Source: JACKEQ01 sp041389565 | GTDB taxonomy: Bacteria > Myxococcota_A > UBA796 > GCA-2862545 | Assembly: GCA_041389565.1 (NCBI GenBank) | Contig: JAWKRP010000030.1 | Location: 51,275-115,274 of the forward strand | Direction of reading: 5' to 3' | DNA length: 64,000 nucleotides | In this document: positions 8,502-15,613 of the stretch, piece by piece | How the letters are laid out: each line of letters opens with the position of its first letter | Numbering within the stretch: the first letter of the stretch is position 1 | Position numbers and translations under genes: made by a program | Notes under the pieces: generated by a model | Told to the model about the DNA's origin: nothing | Seen by the model: the letters and a program-made list of their open reading frames with translations, nothing else | Database searches by the model: none

Positions 8502-8946
8502 GTCGTCTCCGCCGACGCGAACGCTGGTGTCGCAACGGACTCGTCTCCACCGGGAGCTCCGCTGCGGAGCGCCTGAGGTCCGCGGCCCACGGTACACCCG
8601 AGACGTGGACGCGGGTGGCGAGCTCCCCATGCGACAGCGGGCGCCGGATGACGTCCCTATGCCCCCCATTCTGTCGCGACGGCGACGCTATGCGGGGTCG
8701 TTTGTCGCGTGGGCGACGTTATGGGGGGTTGTTTGTCACCTCGGCCTCGATGCGGGTGGCGTCGGCGGAACCCGCCGGGGTCATATGCGGCGTTTCATCG
8801 TGACGGGAACGGCCGGGAGCCGGAGACAGCGTGCCCGCCGCGACAAACAAGGGGGCATAGCGTTCCGCGCGCGACAGAAAGGCCCCCATAGCGTCTCTAT
8901 GCCTCCCGATGTGGCGCCATGGAGCGTCCGCGTCGGTGGAGACGAG
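8502..8946. repeat. Non-coding palindromic repeat cluster with inverted ends
   Basis: The stretch 8136-9047 holds no convincing gene. Inside it, six copies of a ~25-base unit (CTATG, then 4-6 G or C, then TTT/ATT, then TGTCGC) occur. Four are in plus orientation (8651-8677, 8681-8708, 8712-8739, 8895-8917) and two inverted (8840-8862, 8871-8895). Units carry short GCGAC/GTCGC arms and could fold. The cluster is bounded by inverted copies of a ~22-base sequence, CGTCTCC-R-CCGACGCG-R-ACGCT (near 8504 and 8925-8944), and a weaker direct copy lies near 8430. This looks like a REP/BIME or MITE-like element. Both strands have open frames here, but their codon usage is poor. Confidence 0.6.
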
Positions 8947-9047
8947 CCCGTCTCGACGACCGCCATGCGTCCGCGCCCGAAGGTCACGTTGGGCCCGGAC
9001 CTCTGCGCCTCCTCGGCGACCCCTGCGTTCGAAACGGGCGTCCGGGA

Positions 9048-10307
9048 TCAGCCCGGCCCCGACACCCTCGCCCACAGTCGCTCCCGTGCCGCGCGCACCT
9101 CCGCTTCGATCTGCGTGCGCACCCCGGGCCCCAGGTTGCGGTCGATCTCGTGCGCCACCTCCGCATCCAGCTCGGCCGGGTCGAGCCGATCGAGGTGGTC
9201 GAGCGCGGATGCCAGCGCCTCCGGCGAGTCCGGCAGACCGAGGGACTTGCGCTGGACCAGCGCCACCGGCGACCAGCTGTCCAGCAGCGGCAGGACCATC
9301 TCGATCTCCCGCGCCGTCGAGAGGACCCGCGCGAGATCGGGCAGCCGTGTGGACCGGAAGCGGATGTGCTCCTCCGCGGACACGTCGGCGGGGACGTGCT
9401 TGCGCGCCTGCGCTTCGAGCATGCGGAACACCCGGCTCTCCGCTTCCGGCCAGCCCGAGAGGTCGGCGAGCGGCGGCAGGGACACGGGCTCGCCCAGCGC
9501 CTCCCAGGGGACGAGCGCGAGCGAGCCGTGGTCGCACAGCAGCAGGCCTTCCGGCGTGGCGAGCAGGTGGAGCGCGAGCAGGAGCCCATCCGCGGCGTAC
9601 CGCACCGGCTCCCCCTCTCCGGGCCTCCACTGCAGGAACCCGTCGCGGATCGCCATCCACACCGAGCCGTCGTGGACCGTGCCGGCCGAGAGCACGTGTG
9701 CGGTCTCGGACGCGAACCGCTCGGACCCCGTCTCGAGGTCGAGCACGCGGACCGTCCAGCCCCCGGTGCGGGAGCGCGCCACGACCAGCGCGAGACGCCC
9801 GCTCGCGTCGACATGGACGCGCGACGCCCCCCGGAGGTCGACCCGGCGCTCTCCCGCCAGCGACCACACCCCCTCCGGACCCACCACACAGCCGCTCTGC
9901 GGCACGAAGTGCTCGAGGGTGCCGCGCGGCACGGGCACCGCGCCCACGTCCTCGAAGGGCTCCTGCCCCGCCTTGCGGTACAGGCGCATGTCGTGCCGAA
10001 CGACCCACAGCGCGCCGCTCTCGGACTGCGCGGCCCCCCAGACGACCGCCGGACACGGCCCCGTCGAGAGCACCTGGCCCTCGGGGCCGAGCTCGGCGTG
10101 CTCCGAGGCCCCGAACGCGTGGAAACCCCCGCCAGCACGCGCGTACACCCGACCGACCGGGAACGGCAGCGACACGTCCGTCAGCACGAGGTCGAGCCCT
10201 CCCAGCCGGACGGCCCCCTCCGGACGCCGCGCGACCGCGATGCGATCGCCGCTCACACACGGCGTTCGCGCCTCTGCACAGCGGATCTGGCGGATCCCGG
10301 CGGTCAT
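9048..10307 (-). CDS. Uncharacterised beta-propeller-like protein
   Basis: 419 residues, no signal peptide, so probably cytoplasmic. GGAGG lies three bases before the ATG at 10307 and a TACGCT -10-like hexamer at 10323-10328. The N-terminal ~300 residues consist of short hydrophobic strands alternating with Gly/Asp turns (GPEGVWSLAGE, DASGRLALVVA, DGSVWMAIRDG), which reads like a WD/NHL-type propeller. The last ~120 residues are helical and charged (LDHLDRLDPAELDAEVAHEIDR). No catalytic motif is visible. It is divergently arranged from the next gene with 62 bases between starts, so shared control is possible. No family name can be given. Confidence 0.65.
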   Translation of the reverse strand: MTAGIRQIRCAEARTPCVSGDRIAVARRPEGAVRLGGLDLVLTDVSLPFPVGRVYARAGGGFHAFGASEHAELGPEGQVLSTGPCPAVVWGAAQSESGALWVVRHDMRLYRKAGQEPFEDVGAVPVPRGTLEHFVPQSGCVVGPEGVWSLAGERRVDLRGASRVHVDASGRLALVVARSRTGGWTVRVLDLETGSERFASETAHVLSAGTVHDGSVWMAIRDGFLQWRPGEGEPVRYAADGLLLALHLLATPEGLLLCDHGSLALVPWEALGEPVSLPPLADLSGWPEAESRVFRMLEAQARKHVPADVSAEEHIRFRSTRLPDLARVLSTAREIEMVLPLLDSWSPVALVQRKSLGLPDSPEALASALDHLDRLDPAELDAEVAHEIDRNLGPGVRTQIEAEVRAARERLWARVSGPG

Positions 10308-10369
10308 CGTCCTCCACACCGAGCGTACAACGGATGTCGCCAGCGCCGACCCGGATTAGACCCGTCGGG

Positions 10370-11179
10370 ATGCTCACGGTCCACCATGCCATCGACGACG
10401 ACGGGTCCCGCACCCAGCAGGCTTCGTCGCTCGACATCGACGCCACGAGGCTCCGCCGGGCCGCCGCCGCGGTCGTCGTGTGGATGCAGGGCCGCGGTTG
10501 GCTCGTCCGGCCCGACCTGTTCGACGTGTACGGGGCCTTCGTGTGCGGTGCGGCCACGGCCGACGACGTGTATGCCCGCCTCGGGCACCGGCTCACCACG
10601 CGGGATGTCGCGCCCCACCGCATCGACAGCGCGCTCGACCTGTTCGGCGAGCTCCTCCCGGAAGGCGAGGCCTTCAGCCGGCTGCAGCAGGAGTTCGGCA
10701 CCGACCTCGAGCGCCTCGCCGACCATCACGACGGCCTGGCCTCGTTCTTCGCCAAGCTCGACCGCGCCGTGGGCCTGCTCGCCGAGACCGCCGACGACCT
10801 GCCGCCCATCCCCGTGCTCGCCCAGCTCTCCACGTCCTTCCCGCTGAGCAGCTCGTACCTGACGGAGGTTCTGCACCTCCTCGGCGCCGCGCTCGCCCTC
10901 GCGCTCGACGAAGCCACCCGCAGCACGGCCTTCACCGTCGGGCTCGACCGCCCCGGTCCCGCGCACACCCTCCACGGCCCCGCGGAGGTGCCCACGGGCC
11001 GCGTGCTCGCCCGTCCGCGTCACGCCGGCGGGGTGTTCGCCACCACCGACGAGCTCCCGGCCCTCTCCTGCTGGACCGACGGCACCACCGTCGCCATCGA
11101 GCTCACCCGCCTGTCCGAGAACGACCGCGCCGAGTGCGAGCGCATCGTCCGCGAGGGCATGGCGCTCGCCCGCGTCTGA
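10370..11179 (+). CDS. Uncharacterised cytoplasmic protein ending at a repeat array
   Basis: 269 residues, mostly helical, no signal peptide or transmembrane helix, and no motif I recognise. ATG 10370 is the first plausible start after the divergent promoter region; GATTAGAC lies a few bases upstream but no clear Shine-Dalgarno sequence is present, so the mRNA may be leaderless. The TGA stop (11177-11179) is formed by the gene's last T plus the GA that opens a four-copy 30-bp tandem repeat. Insertion of the repeat may therefore have set, or trimmed, the C-terminus (EGMALARV). Confidence 0.65.
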   Translation: MLTVHHAIDDDGSRTQQASSLDIDATRLRRAAAAVVVWMQGRGWLVRPDLFDVYGAFVCGAATADDVYARLGHRLTTRDVAPHRIDSALDLFGELLPEGEAFSRLQQEFGTDLERLADHHDGLASFFAKLDRAVGLLAETADDLPPIPVLAQLSTSFPLSSSYLTEVLHLLGAALALALDEATRSTAFTVGLDRPGPAHTLHGPAEVPTGRVLARPRHAGGVFATTDELPALSCWTDGTTVAIELTRLSENDRAECERIVREGMALARV

Positions 11180-11180
11180 C

Positions 11181-11300
11181 TCACGGACCGTCCCTGCGGG
11201 CTCTCGGGACTCACGGACCGTCCCTGCGGGCTCTCGGGACTCACGGACCGTCCCTGCGGGCTCTCGGGACTCACGGACCGTCCCTGCGGGCTCTCGGGAT
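11181..11300. repeat. Four tandem copies of a 30-bp repeat between convergent genes
   Basis: Units 11181-11210, 11211-11240, 11241-11270 and 11271-11300 are identical except for the final base. Each starts TCACGGACCGTCCCTGCG and ends CTCTCGGGAC. Each unit has GTCCC and GGGAC arms able to pair. Diverged single copies lie inside the TamB-like gene (1156-1185) and the TrmB-like gene (22598-22627), in frame in both. The array fills the gap between two convergent stop codons, where it could act as a transcription or RNA-stability barrier. Confidence 0.9.
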
Positions 11301-11824
11301 TACCCGCGCCGGCGCGCCTGCTTCGCGACATCCGGGGCCAGCACACCCGCATCCACGAGGGCCGCGAGGACCTCGACGCGCACGGGCACCACAGCGCCGT
11401 CCTGCGGCGAGTCAGCGGGCACCCGGGGCATCTCGGGCGGCGCGAAGTCGAGGCACGGCCCCACCGGCGGCTCGGGCACGGGAGGCGCGGGAGCCGGGGC
11501 CGGATCCGGGACCGGCACGGGGACCGGAGCCGTGGGGTTCGGCGGCCGGGGCGGCGCCATCCGCAGGCACGGACCCACGCGGATGGGCTGCGTCACGGGC
11601 TCGGGCTCGACCACCTTCAGGCACGCCTGGACCCCGGTGTCGACGGGCTGCGGGATGGGCTGCGACAGACACATCACGTTCAGGCACGGCCCCACCGTGT
11701 CGTCGTCCTGCCCGTCGCCGAACAGCGAGCCCACGAGCGGGAGGTCGGAAGGGTCGCACCCATCGACGCACGCCGACAGCCCGAGGGCGGCGAGCACGGC
11801 CGGAGACAGCTTGCGGGGATTCAT
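11300..11824 (-). CDS. Lipoprotein with repeated V-G-P-C-L motifs
   Basis: 174 residues. The N-terminus MNPRKLSPAVLAALGLSACVDG carries a lipobox (LSAC). The mature part is Pro-rich and includes four similar motifs: VGPCLNV, VQACLKV, VGPCLRM and VGPCLDF, each followed by a Pro-rich spacer. The C-terminus is a short helix ending QARRRG. TAGGAT (complement of 11832-11837) lies seven bases before the ATG, so transcription may start at the start codon. The single Cys in each motif could cross-link, bind a metal or carry a modification, but none of this is shown. I do not know the family. Confidence 0.7.
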   Translation of the reverse strand: MNPRKLSPAVLAALGLSACVDGCDPSDLPLVGSLFGDGQDDDTVGPCLNVMCLSQPIPQPVDTGVQACLKVVEPEPVTQPIRVGPCLRMAPPRPPNPTAPVPVPVPDPAPAPAPPVPEPPVGPCLDFAPPEMPRVPADSPQDGAVVPVRVEVLAALVDAGVLAPDVAKQARRRG

Positions 11825-11831
11825 GGCGTGG

Positions 11832-11837
11832 ATCCTA
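11832..11837 (-). promoter_or_regulatory. -10-like TAGGAT, leaderless arrangement
   Basis: TAGGAT on the minus strand ends seven bases before the ATG of the Cys-motif lipoprotein gene. It overlaps the stop codon of the upstream CarD-like gene, so the lipoprotein may have its own promoter there. Confidence 0.4.
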
Positions 11838-12305
11838 CTGCGCGTCGGAGGGCGCGTCACCTGACAGCTCGGCCGACAGCTCGCGCACCGTGCGGCCCAG
11901 CACGTACGCGAGCTCCGACAACACGACCGCTTCGAGCGCCTTGCGGTTCAGCACGGCCTCCAGCGGCGCGTCTCCCGCGCGCTCCGCCGCGTACAGCGCG
12001 CCCAGCCAGGCTGCCTGGGACGCGAGCTCGTCCTCTGCGATCGTGCGCTCGGTCTCGGTGATGCGCGCCGACCACTCCCTGTCGTCCGCCCCCGAGGCTC
12101 GCACGATCTCCAGCAACGCCCGCGCGTTCTCGACCTCCACGGGCGCGCGGAGCTGGTCGTGCACGTCGCTCCCGGCCGGCACGAACAGCACCTGATCCTC
12201 GAGCTCGATGACCAGGCCGTCCGACCCGTCGTGGTGGGCCGATCCACGGCTCAGCGCGACTCCCACGCCGCGCAGCACCACCACCGCTCCCCGCTCGAAC
12301 GCCAT
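11835..12305 (-). CDS. CarD/CdnL-TRCF-type RNA polymerase-binding protein
   Basis: 156 residues. The N-terminus MAFERGAVVVLRGVGVALSR with QVLFVPAGSDV resembles the Tudor-like RNAP-interaction domain of CarD/CdnL. The C-terminal half is all-helical (ARALLEIVRA, AAWLGALYAAERAG, LNRKALEAVVLSELAYVLG), as in the CdnL DNA-binding domain. Such proteins bind the RNA polymerase beta subunit and stabilise open promoter complexes. This is a divergent member with a shorter helical region than housekeeping CdnL, so it is more likely a paralogue. GGGGAG lies five bases upstream. It is divergent from the membrane-protein/Lgt-like/radical SAM operon, which makes that operon a candidate target. Confidence 0.72.
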   Translation of the reverse strand: MAFERGAVVVLRGVGVALSRGSAHHDGSDGLVIELEDQVLFVPAGSDVHDQLRAPVEVENARALLEIVRASGADDREWSARITETERTIAEDELASQAAWLGALYAAERAGDAPLEAVLNRKALEAVVLSELAYVLGRTVRELSAELSGDAPSDAQ

Positions 12306-12330
12306 CCCCGGCTCCCCTGGTCGTCCGTGC

Positions 12331-12340
12331 ACAGTATGCT
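12331..12340. promoter_or_regulatory. Overlapping divergent -10 elements
   Basis: ACAGTATGCT contains TATGCT on the plus strand (12335-12340), seven bases before the ATG of the membrane-protein operon. It also contains TACTGT on the minus strand (12336-12331), serving the CarD-like gene. The two hexamers share two bases, so polymerases on the two promoters would compete. Confidence 0.45.
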
Positions 12341-12347
12341 CCCCGCG

Positions 12348-13514
12348 ATGACCCAGCCCGACGCCGTCGCCCTCCACGTGTCCCGACGCCTGTTCGCCCT
12401 CGAGGGCGAGACGCGCATCAACCTCCTGCGCGTGTTCGCAGTCGCGGCGTTCTACCTCGTACATCTCGTGAACCGGTACCTCGTCGGCATGACCACCGGC
12501 GCCACGCTCGACACCCCGCTCGGCACGGTGCCCGTCTACGACACCGCGGCGACCGCCATCAGCATCGCGTGGGCGGCGATGAGCGCTGCGGTGCTCCTGA
12601 TCGTCCGGTCCAGCCTGCTCCGCCGCATCGTGGCCCCCGGAACCACCGCCCTCGACGTCGCGTTCCTGGCCCTGCTCCTGCTCATCGGCAACGGTCCGAG
12701 CAGCCCCATGGTGGTCGTGCTGCCGCTGTTGATCGCAGCCTCGGGCATGCGGGGCCAGCGCGAGATGGTGTGGCTCGCCACGGTCGGCGGGCTGATCGCG
12801 TACGCCCTCAGCATCGGGGCCGCGCTCCAGTTCCGCCCCGACCTCATGCCCCCGCGCTACCACATCCTGGTCGTCTCGATGGCCGTGGTCATGGCTGGCG
12901 TCGTCACCGATGTCACGGTCAGCGGGTTCTGGCGCCTGGTCGAGCAGCACACCGCCACCCTCGCACGGGTCACGGCGGCCGCATCCAGTGGTTCCGCGGA
13001 CGGTGCCGCGGAGATGGCCGTGCCTGCCGCGTCCACGCACTGTCCCTGGTGCGGAGACGGCGTGTCCATGGGCGCGACGCGCTGTGCCCGCTGCGAGCAG
13101 CCCCTGAAGCCCGGGGTCGCGTTCACCACCGGTCGCGGCTCGTCCCTGCTCCAGGCGGGCAAGGTGCACCTCGGCTGGACCGCCACCGTCATCGGCCTGG
13201 CCGTGCTCGCCATCGCGCTCGGCATCGGCATCGGCATCGAGCTCCCCGCCCTCGTCGTGCCCTACATCGGCGCCACGCTGCTCGTGCTCCTCGCGCTCGG
13301 GCGCATGATCCAGCTCGATCTGCGGGTCGACGAGAACGACCGCGCGCTGGGGCGCACCGCCTCCACCCTCGGCACGGCTGCCGCCACCGTCGCGCTCGGC
13401 GCCACCGCCCTGACCATGCTGCTCGGCATGATCCTGCTGCTCATGGTCGCCACGTTCGTCGTCGCCTTCGCGCTGTGCTGCATGGCCGTGGGCGGCGCGT
13501 ACGGGATCCACTGA
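12348..13514 (+). CDS. Multi-pass membrane protein with internal zinc ribbon
   Basis: 388 residues. About six hydrophobic helices fill residues 25-200 (for example INLLRVFAVAAFYLVHLVN). They are followed by a soluble insert with HCPWCGDG and CARCEQPL (about residues 230-255), a four-Cys zinc ribbon, then three or four more helices to the C-terminus. The six-helix N-terminal block resembles sensor domains attached to kinases or cyclases, but no output domain follows. ATG 12348 is seven bases from a TATGCT -10-like element. The gene is first of a four-gene operon; the next GTG begins three bases after its stop. A role in sensing or membrane organisation is inferred only. Confidence 0.68.
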   Translation: MTQPDAVALHVSRRLFALEGETRINLLRVFAVAAFYLVHLVNRYLVGMTTGATLDTPLGTVPVYDTAATAISIAWAAMSAAVLLIVRSSLLRRIVAPGTTALDVAFLALLLLIGNGPSSPMVVVLPLLIAASGMRGQREMVWLATVGGLIAYALSIGAALQFRPDLMPPRYHILVVSMAVVMAGVVTDVTVSGFWRLVEQHTATLARVTAAASSGSADGAAEMAVPAASTHCPWCGDGVSMGATRCARCEQPLKPGVAFTTGRGSSLLQAGKVHLGWTATVIGLAVLAIALGIGIGIELPALVVPYIGATLLVLLALGRMIQLDLRVDENDRALGRTASTLGTAAATVALGATALTMLLGMILLLMVATFVVAFALCCMAVGGAYGIH

Positions 13515-13517
13515 CCC

Positions 13518-14201
13518 GTGATCGACCCCGTCCACACGGGCATCATGGGGCTCGCGGTGCTCGTCGGTCTCGGCGTGCGTCGGCTCGTGCGCGCCCCGTC
13601 GGGTCTCACGCGCGGAGAGTCCGCCGCCATCGGCCTCGCCGCGGTGCTCGGAGGTGTGATCGGCGCCAAGCTGCCGTACCTGTTCGAGAGTGTGGCGACG
13701 CTGCAGACGTTCGACATCTGGCTGTCCGATGCCCGCACCATCACGTGGGCCCTCGCCACCGGGTACGTCGCCGTCGAGCTGTGCAAGCTCGCGCTCGGGG
13801 TGTCCGCGAAGACCGGCGACGGCTTCGCCGCACCGGTGGCGGCGTCCATCGCGGTCGGCCGCATCGGGTGTTTCCAGGGCGGGTGCTGCTACGGGCTGCC
13901 CACGGCCGTGCCCTGGGGGGTCGACTTCGGTGACGGGATCCCCCGCCACCCGACGCAGCTCTACGAGGCCGGGTTCCACGCGCTCGCGGCCGTCGCGCTC
14001 GTACGCATGAACCGCGCGGATGTGCTGCCCCGACAGCACTTCAAGCTCTACCTCGGCACCTACTGCATCTACCGCTTCGTGACCGAGTGGCTGCGCCCCG
14101 AACCCGCCTGGCTGCTCGGCATGACGTTCTACCAGGTCTCGGTGCTCGTCATCCTCGGGGGAATGGTCGCGCACTTCGCGTGGGATACGAGGGCCGCATG
14201 A
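13518..14201 (+). CDS. Lgt-like prolipoprotein diacylglyceryl transferase family protein
   Basis: 227 residues, multi-pass membrane protein. It carries VGRIGCFQGGCCYGLPT (about 113-129), PWGVDFGDG, RHPTQLYE (143-150) and YRFVTEWLRP (185-194), matching the ordered motifs of Lgt, which moves diacylglyceryl from phosphatidylglycerol to prolipoprotein Cys. Compared with canonical Lgt, Arg115, Arg186 and Glu190 are kept. The GRIGNF Asn is Cys118, the following NGE is replaced by GCC, and the HGG motif is absent. It belongs to the shorter Lgt-like subfamily whose substrate is uncertain. Its stop overlaps the next start (ATGA), coupling it to a radical SAM enzyme. A lipid substrate other than prolipoprotein is plausible. 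Confidence 0.8.
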   Translation: MIDPVHTGIMGLAVLVGLGVRRLVRAPSGLTRGESAAIGLAAVLGGVIGAKLPYLFESVATLQTFDIWLSDARTITWALATGYVAVELCKLALGVSAKTGDGFAAPVAASIAVGRIGCFQGGCCYGLPTAVPWGVDFGDGIPRHPTQLYEAGFHALAAVALVRMNRADVLPRQHFKLYLGTYCIYRFVTEWLRPEPAWLLGMTFYQVSVLVILGGMVAHFAWDTRAA

Positions 14202-15613
14202 CCGACCGGAAGACGCGTCCCTACACGTTCTACGCCATGGAGACCGCCGTCTGCTCCACGTGCCTGCGCCGGGTCGAGGCCAAGATCCTGCTCGAGGACG
14301 AGCGCGTGCTGCTCCGGAAGTGGTGCCCGCACCACGGCTTCGAGACCGTCCTGCTCGCCGACGACGTCGCGTACTGGAGGCGTGCACGGGAGCGGTTCCT
14401 GAAGCCCCCCGAGGTGCCCCAGCGCTTCCAGACCCCCATGAAGTGGGGCTGCCCGTACGACTGCGGGCTGTGTCCCGACCACCAGCAGCACTCGTGCCTC
14501 ACGGTCGTCGAGATCACCGACCACTGCAACCTCGCGTGCCCCGTGTGCTACGCGGAGAGCGGTCCGCATCGCCCCGGCCACCGCGACTTCGAGACCGTAC
14601 TGCGCATGCTCGACGCCGTCGTGGCGAGCGAAGGCGCACCCGATGTCGTGCAGCTCAGCGGCGGCGAGCCCACCCTGCACCCCGACTTCCTGCGCATCGT
14701 CGAGGCCTGCAGGGAGCGGCCGATCCGCCACCTGATGGTCAACACGAACGGCATCCGCATCGCGAGAGACCCCGCGTTCGTCGACAGCCTCGTGCCGTTC
14801 AAGAAGAACTTCGAGATCTACCTCCAGTTCGACTCGCTCCGCGACTCCGTGCATCAGCACATCCGGGGCGCGAAGCTCGCCTCGATCCGGCAGGCCGCCC
14901 TCGAGAACCTCGAGGCTCGCGGCCTCTCCACCACCCTCGTGTGCACGCTCCAGAAAGGCGTGAACGACGACGAGATCGGCGCCATCCTCGAGCACGCGCT
15001 CTCGTTCGACTGCGTGCGCGGCGTCACGTTCCAGCCGACCCAGGAAGCCGGCCGGGTCGACGGGTACGACCCCGCGGTCCACCGGCTCACGCTCACCGAG
15101 GTGCGCCGGCGCATCCTCGAAGCCGAGCAGAGCCCGTTCACCGCGGCCGACATCGTGCCCGTCCCGTGCCACCCCGAGGTGCTCGCGATGGGCTACGCGC
15201 TCAAGCTCGACGGCCACGTGCAGCCCCTCACCGGGCTCATCCCGGAGGACATGCTCGTCTCGGGCAGCGGGAACACCGTGCGCTTCGAGGGCAACCCGCG
15301 CGTCCGGGGCGAGCTCGACGCGCTGTTCTCCACCGGCATCGGTCCCGAGGGCCAGGCCGGCAAGCTCGGCGACGTGCTGTGCTGCCTGCCGAAGGTCGAG
15401 GTCGGCGACCTGTCGTACGCGAACATCTTCCGCGTGATGATCGTGCAGTTCCTCGACCGCCGCGATCTCACGGTGATGAACGCCAAGAAGTCGTGTGTGC
15501 ACTTCGCGCGGCCCGACGGCACGATCGTGCCGTTCGACACCTTCAACGTGTTCTACCGAGACGGGAAGCGCGCGCAGCTCGACGCCCTGCGGGACGAGGT
15601 CCTGCCGTCATGA
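14198..15613 (+). CDS. Radical SAM protein of the tetraether lipid synthase (Tes) type
   Basis: 471 residues. Cys110, Cys114 and Cys117 (CNLACPVC) form the CxxxCxxC site for the SAM-binding [4Fe-4S] cluster, and SGGEPT lies at 154-159. Extra Cys sets resemble those of Tes: CSTC plus CPHHG (19-22, 43), GCPYDCGLCPDHQQHSC (84-100), LCCLPK and KKSC near the end. Archaeal Tes (MJ0619) joins lipid tails by radical C-C coupling to make membrane-spanning tetraethers; bacterial homologues are proposed for similar lipid chemistry. The start overlaps the Lgt-like stop, and the stop overlaps the next gene's ATG, so all are co-translated. The Tes call rests on Cys spacing and motif order; a related methyl or cyclisation chemistry cannot be excluded. 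Confidence 0.78.
   Translation: MTDRKTRPYTFYAMETAVCSTCLRRVEAKILLEDERVLLRKWCPHHGFETVLLADDVAYWRRARERFLKPPEVPQRFQTPMKWGCPYDCGLCPDHQQHSCLTVVEITDHCNLACPVCYAESGPHRPGHRDFETVLRMLDAVVASEGAPDVVQLSGGEPTLHPDFLRIVEACRERPIRHLMVNTNGIRIARDPAFVDSLVPFKKNFEIYLQFDSLRDSVHQHIRGAKLASIRQAALENLEARGLSTTLVCTLQKGVNDDEIGAILEHALSFDCVRGVTFQPTQEAGRVDGYDPAVHRLTLTEVRRRILEAEQSPFTAADIVPVPCHPEVLAMGYALKLDGHVQPLTGLIPEDMLVSGSGNTVRFEGNPRVRGELDALFSTGIGPEGQAGKLGDVLCCLPKVEVGDLSYANIFRVMIVQFLDRRDLTVMNAKKSCVHFARPDGTIVPFDTFNVFYRDGKRAQLDALRDEVLPS

Noticed and set aside
8640..8920. Possible CRISPR array
   Set aside because: Units occur in both orientations with irregular spacing from 4 to 100 bases and diverged sequence. No cas genes are present.
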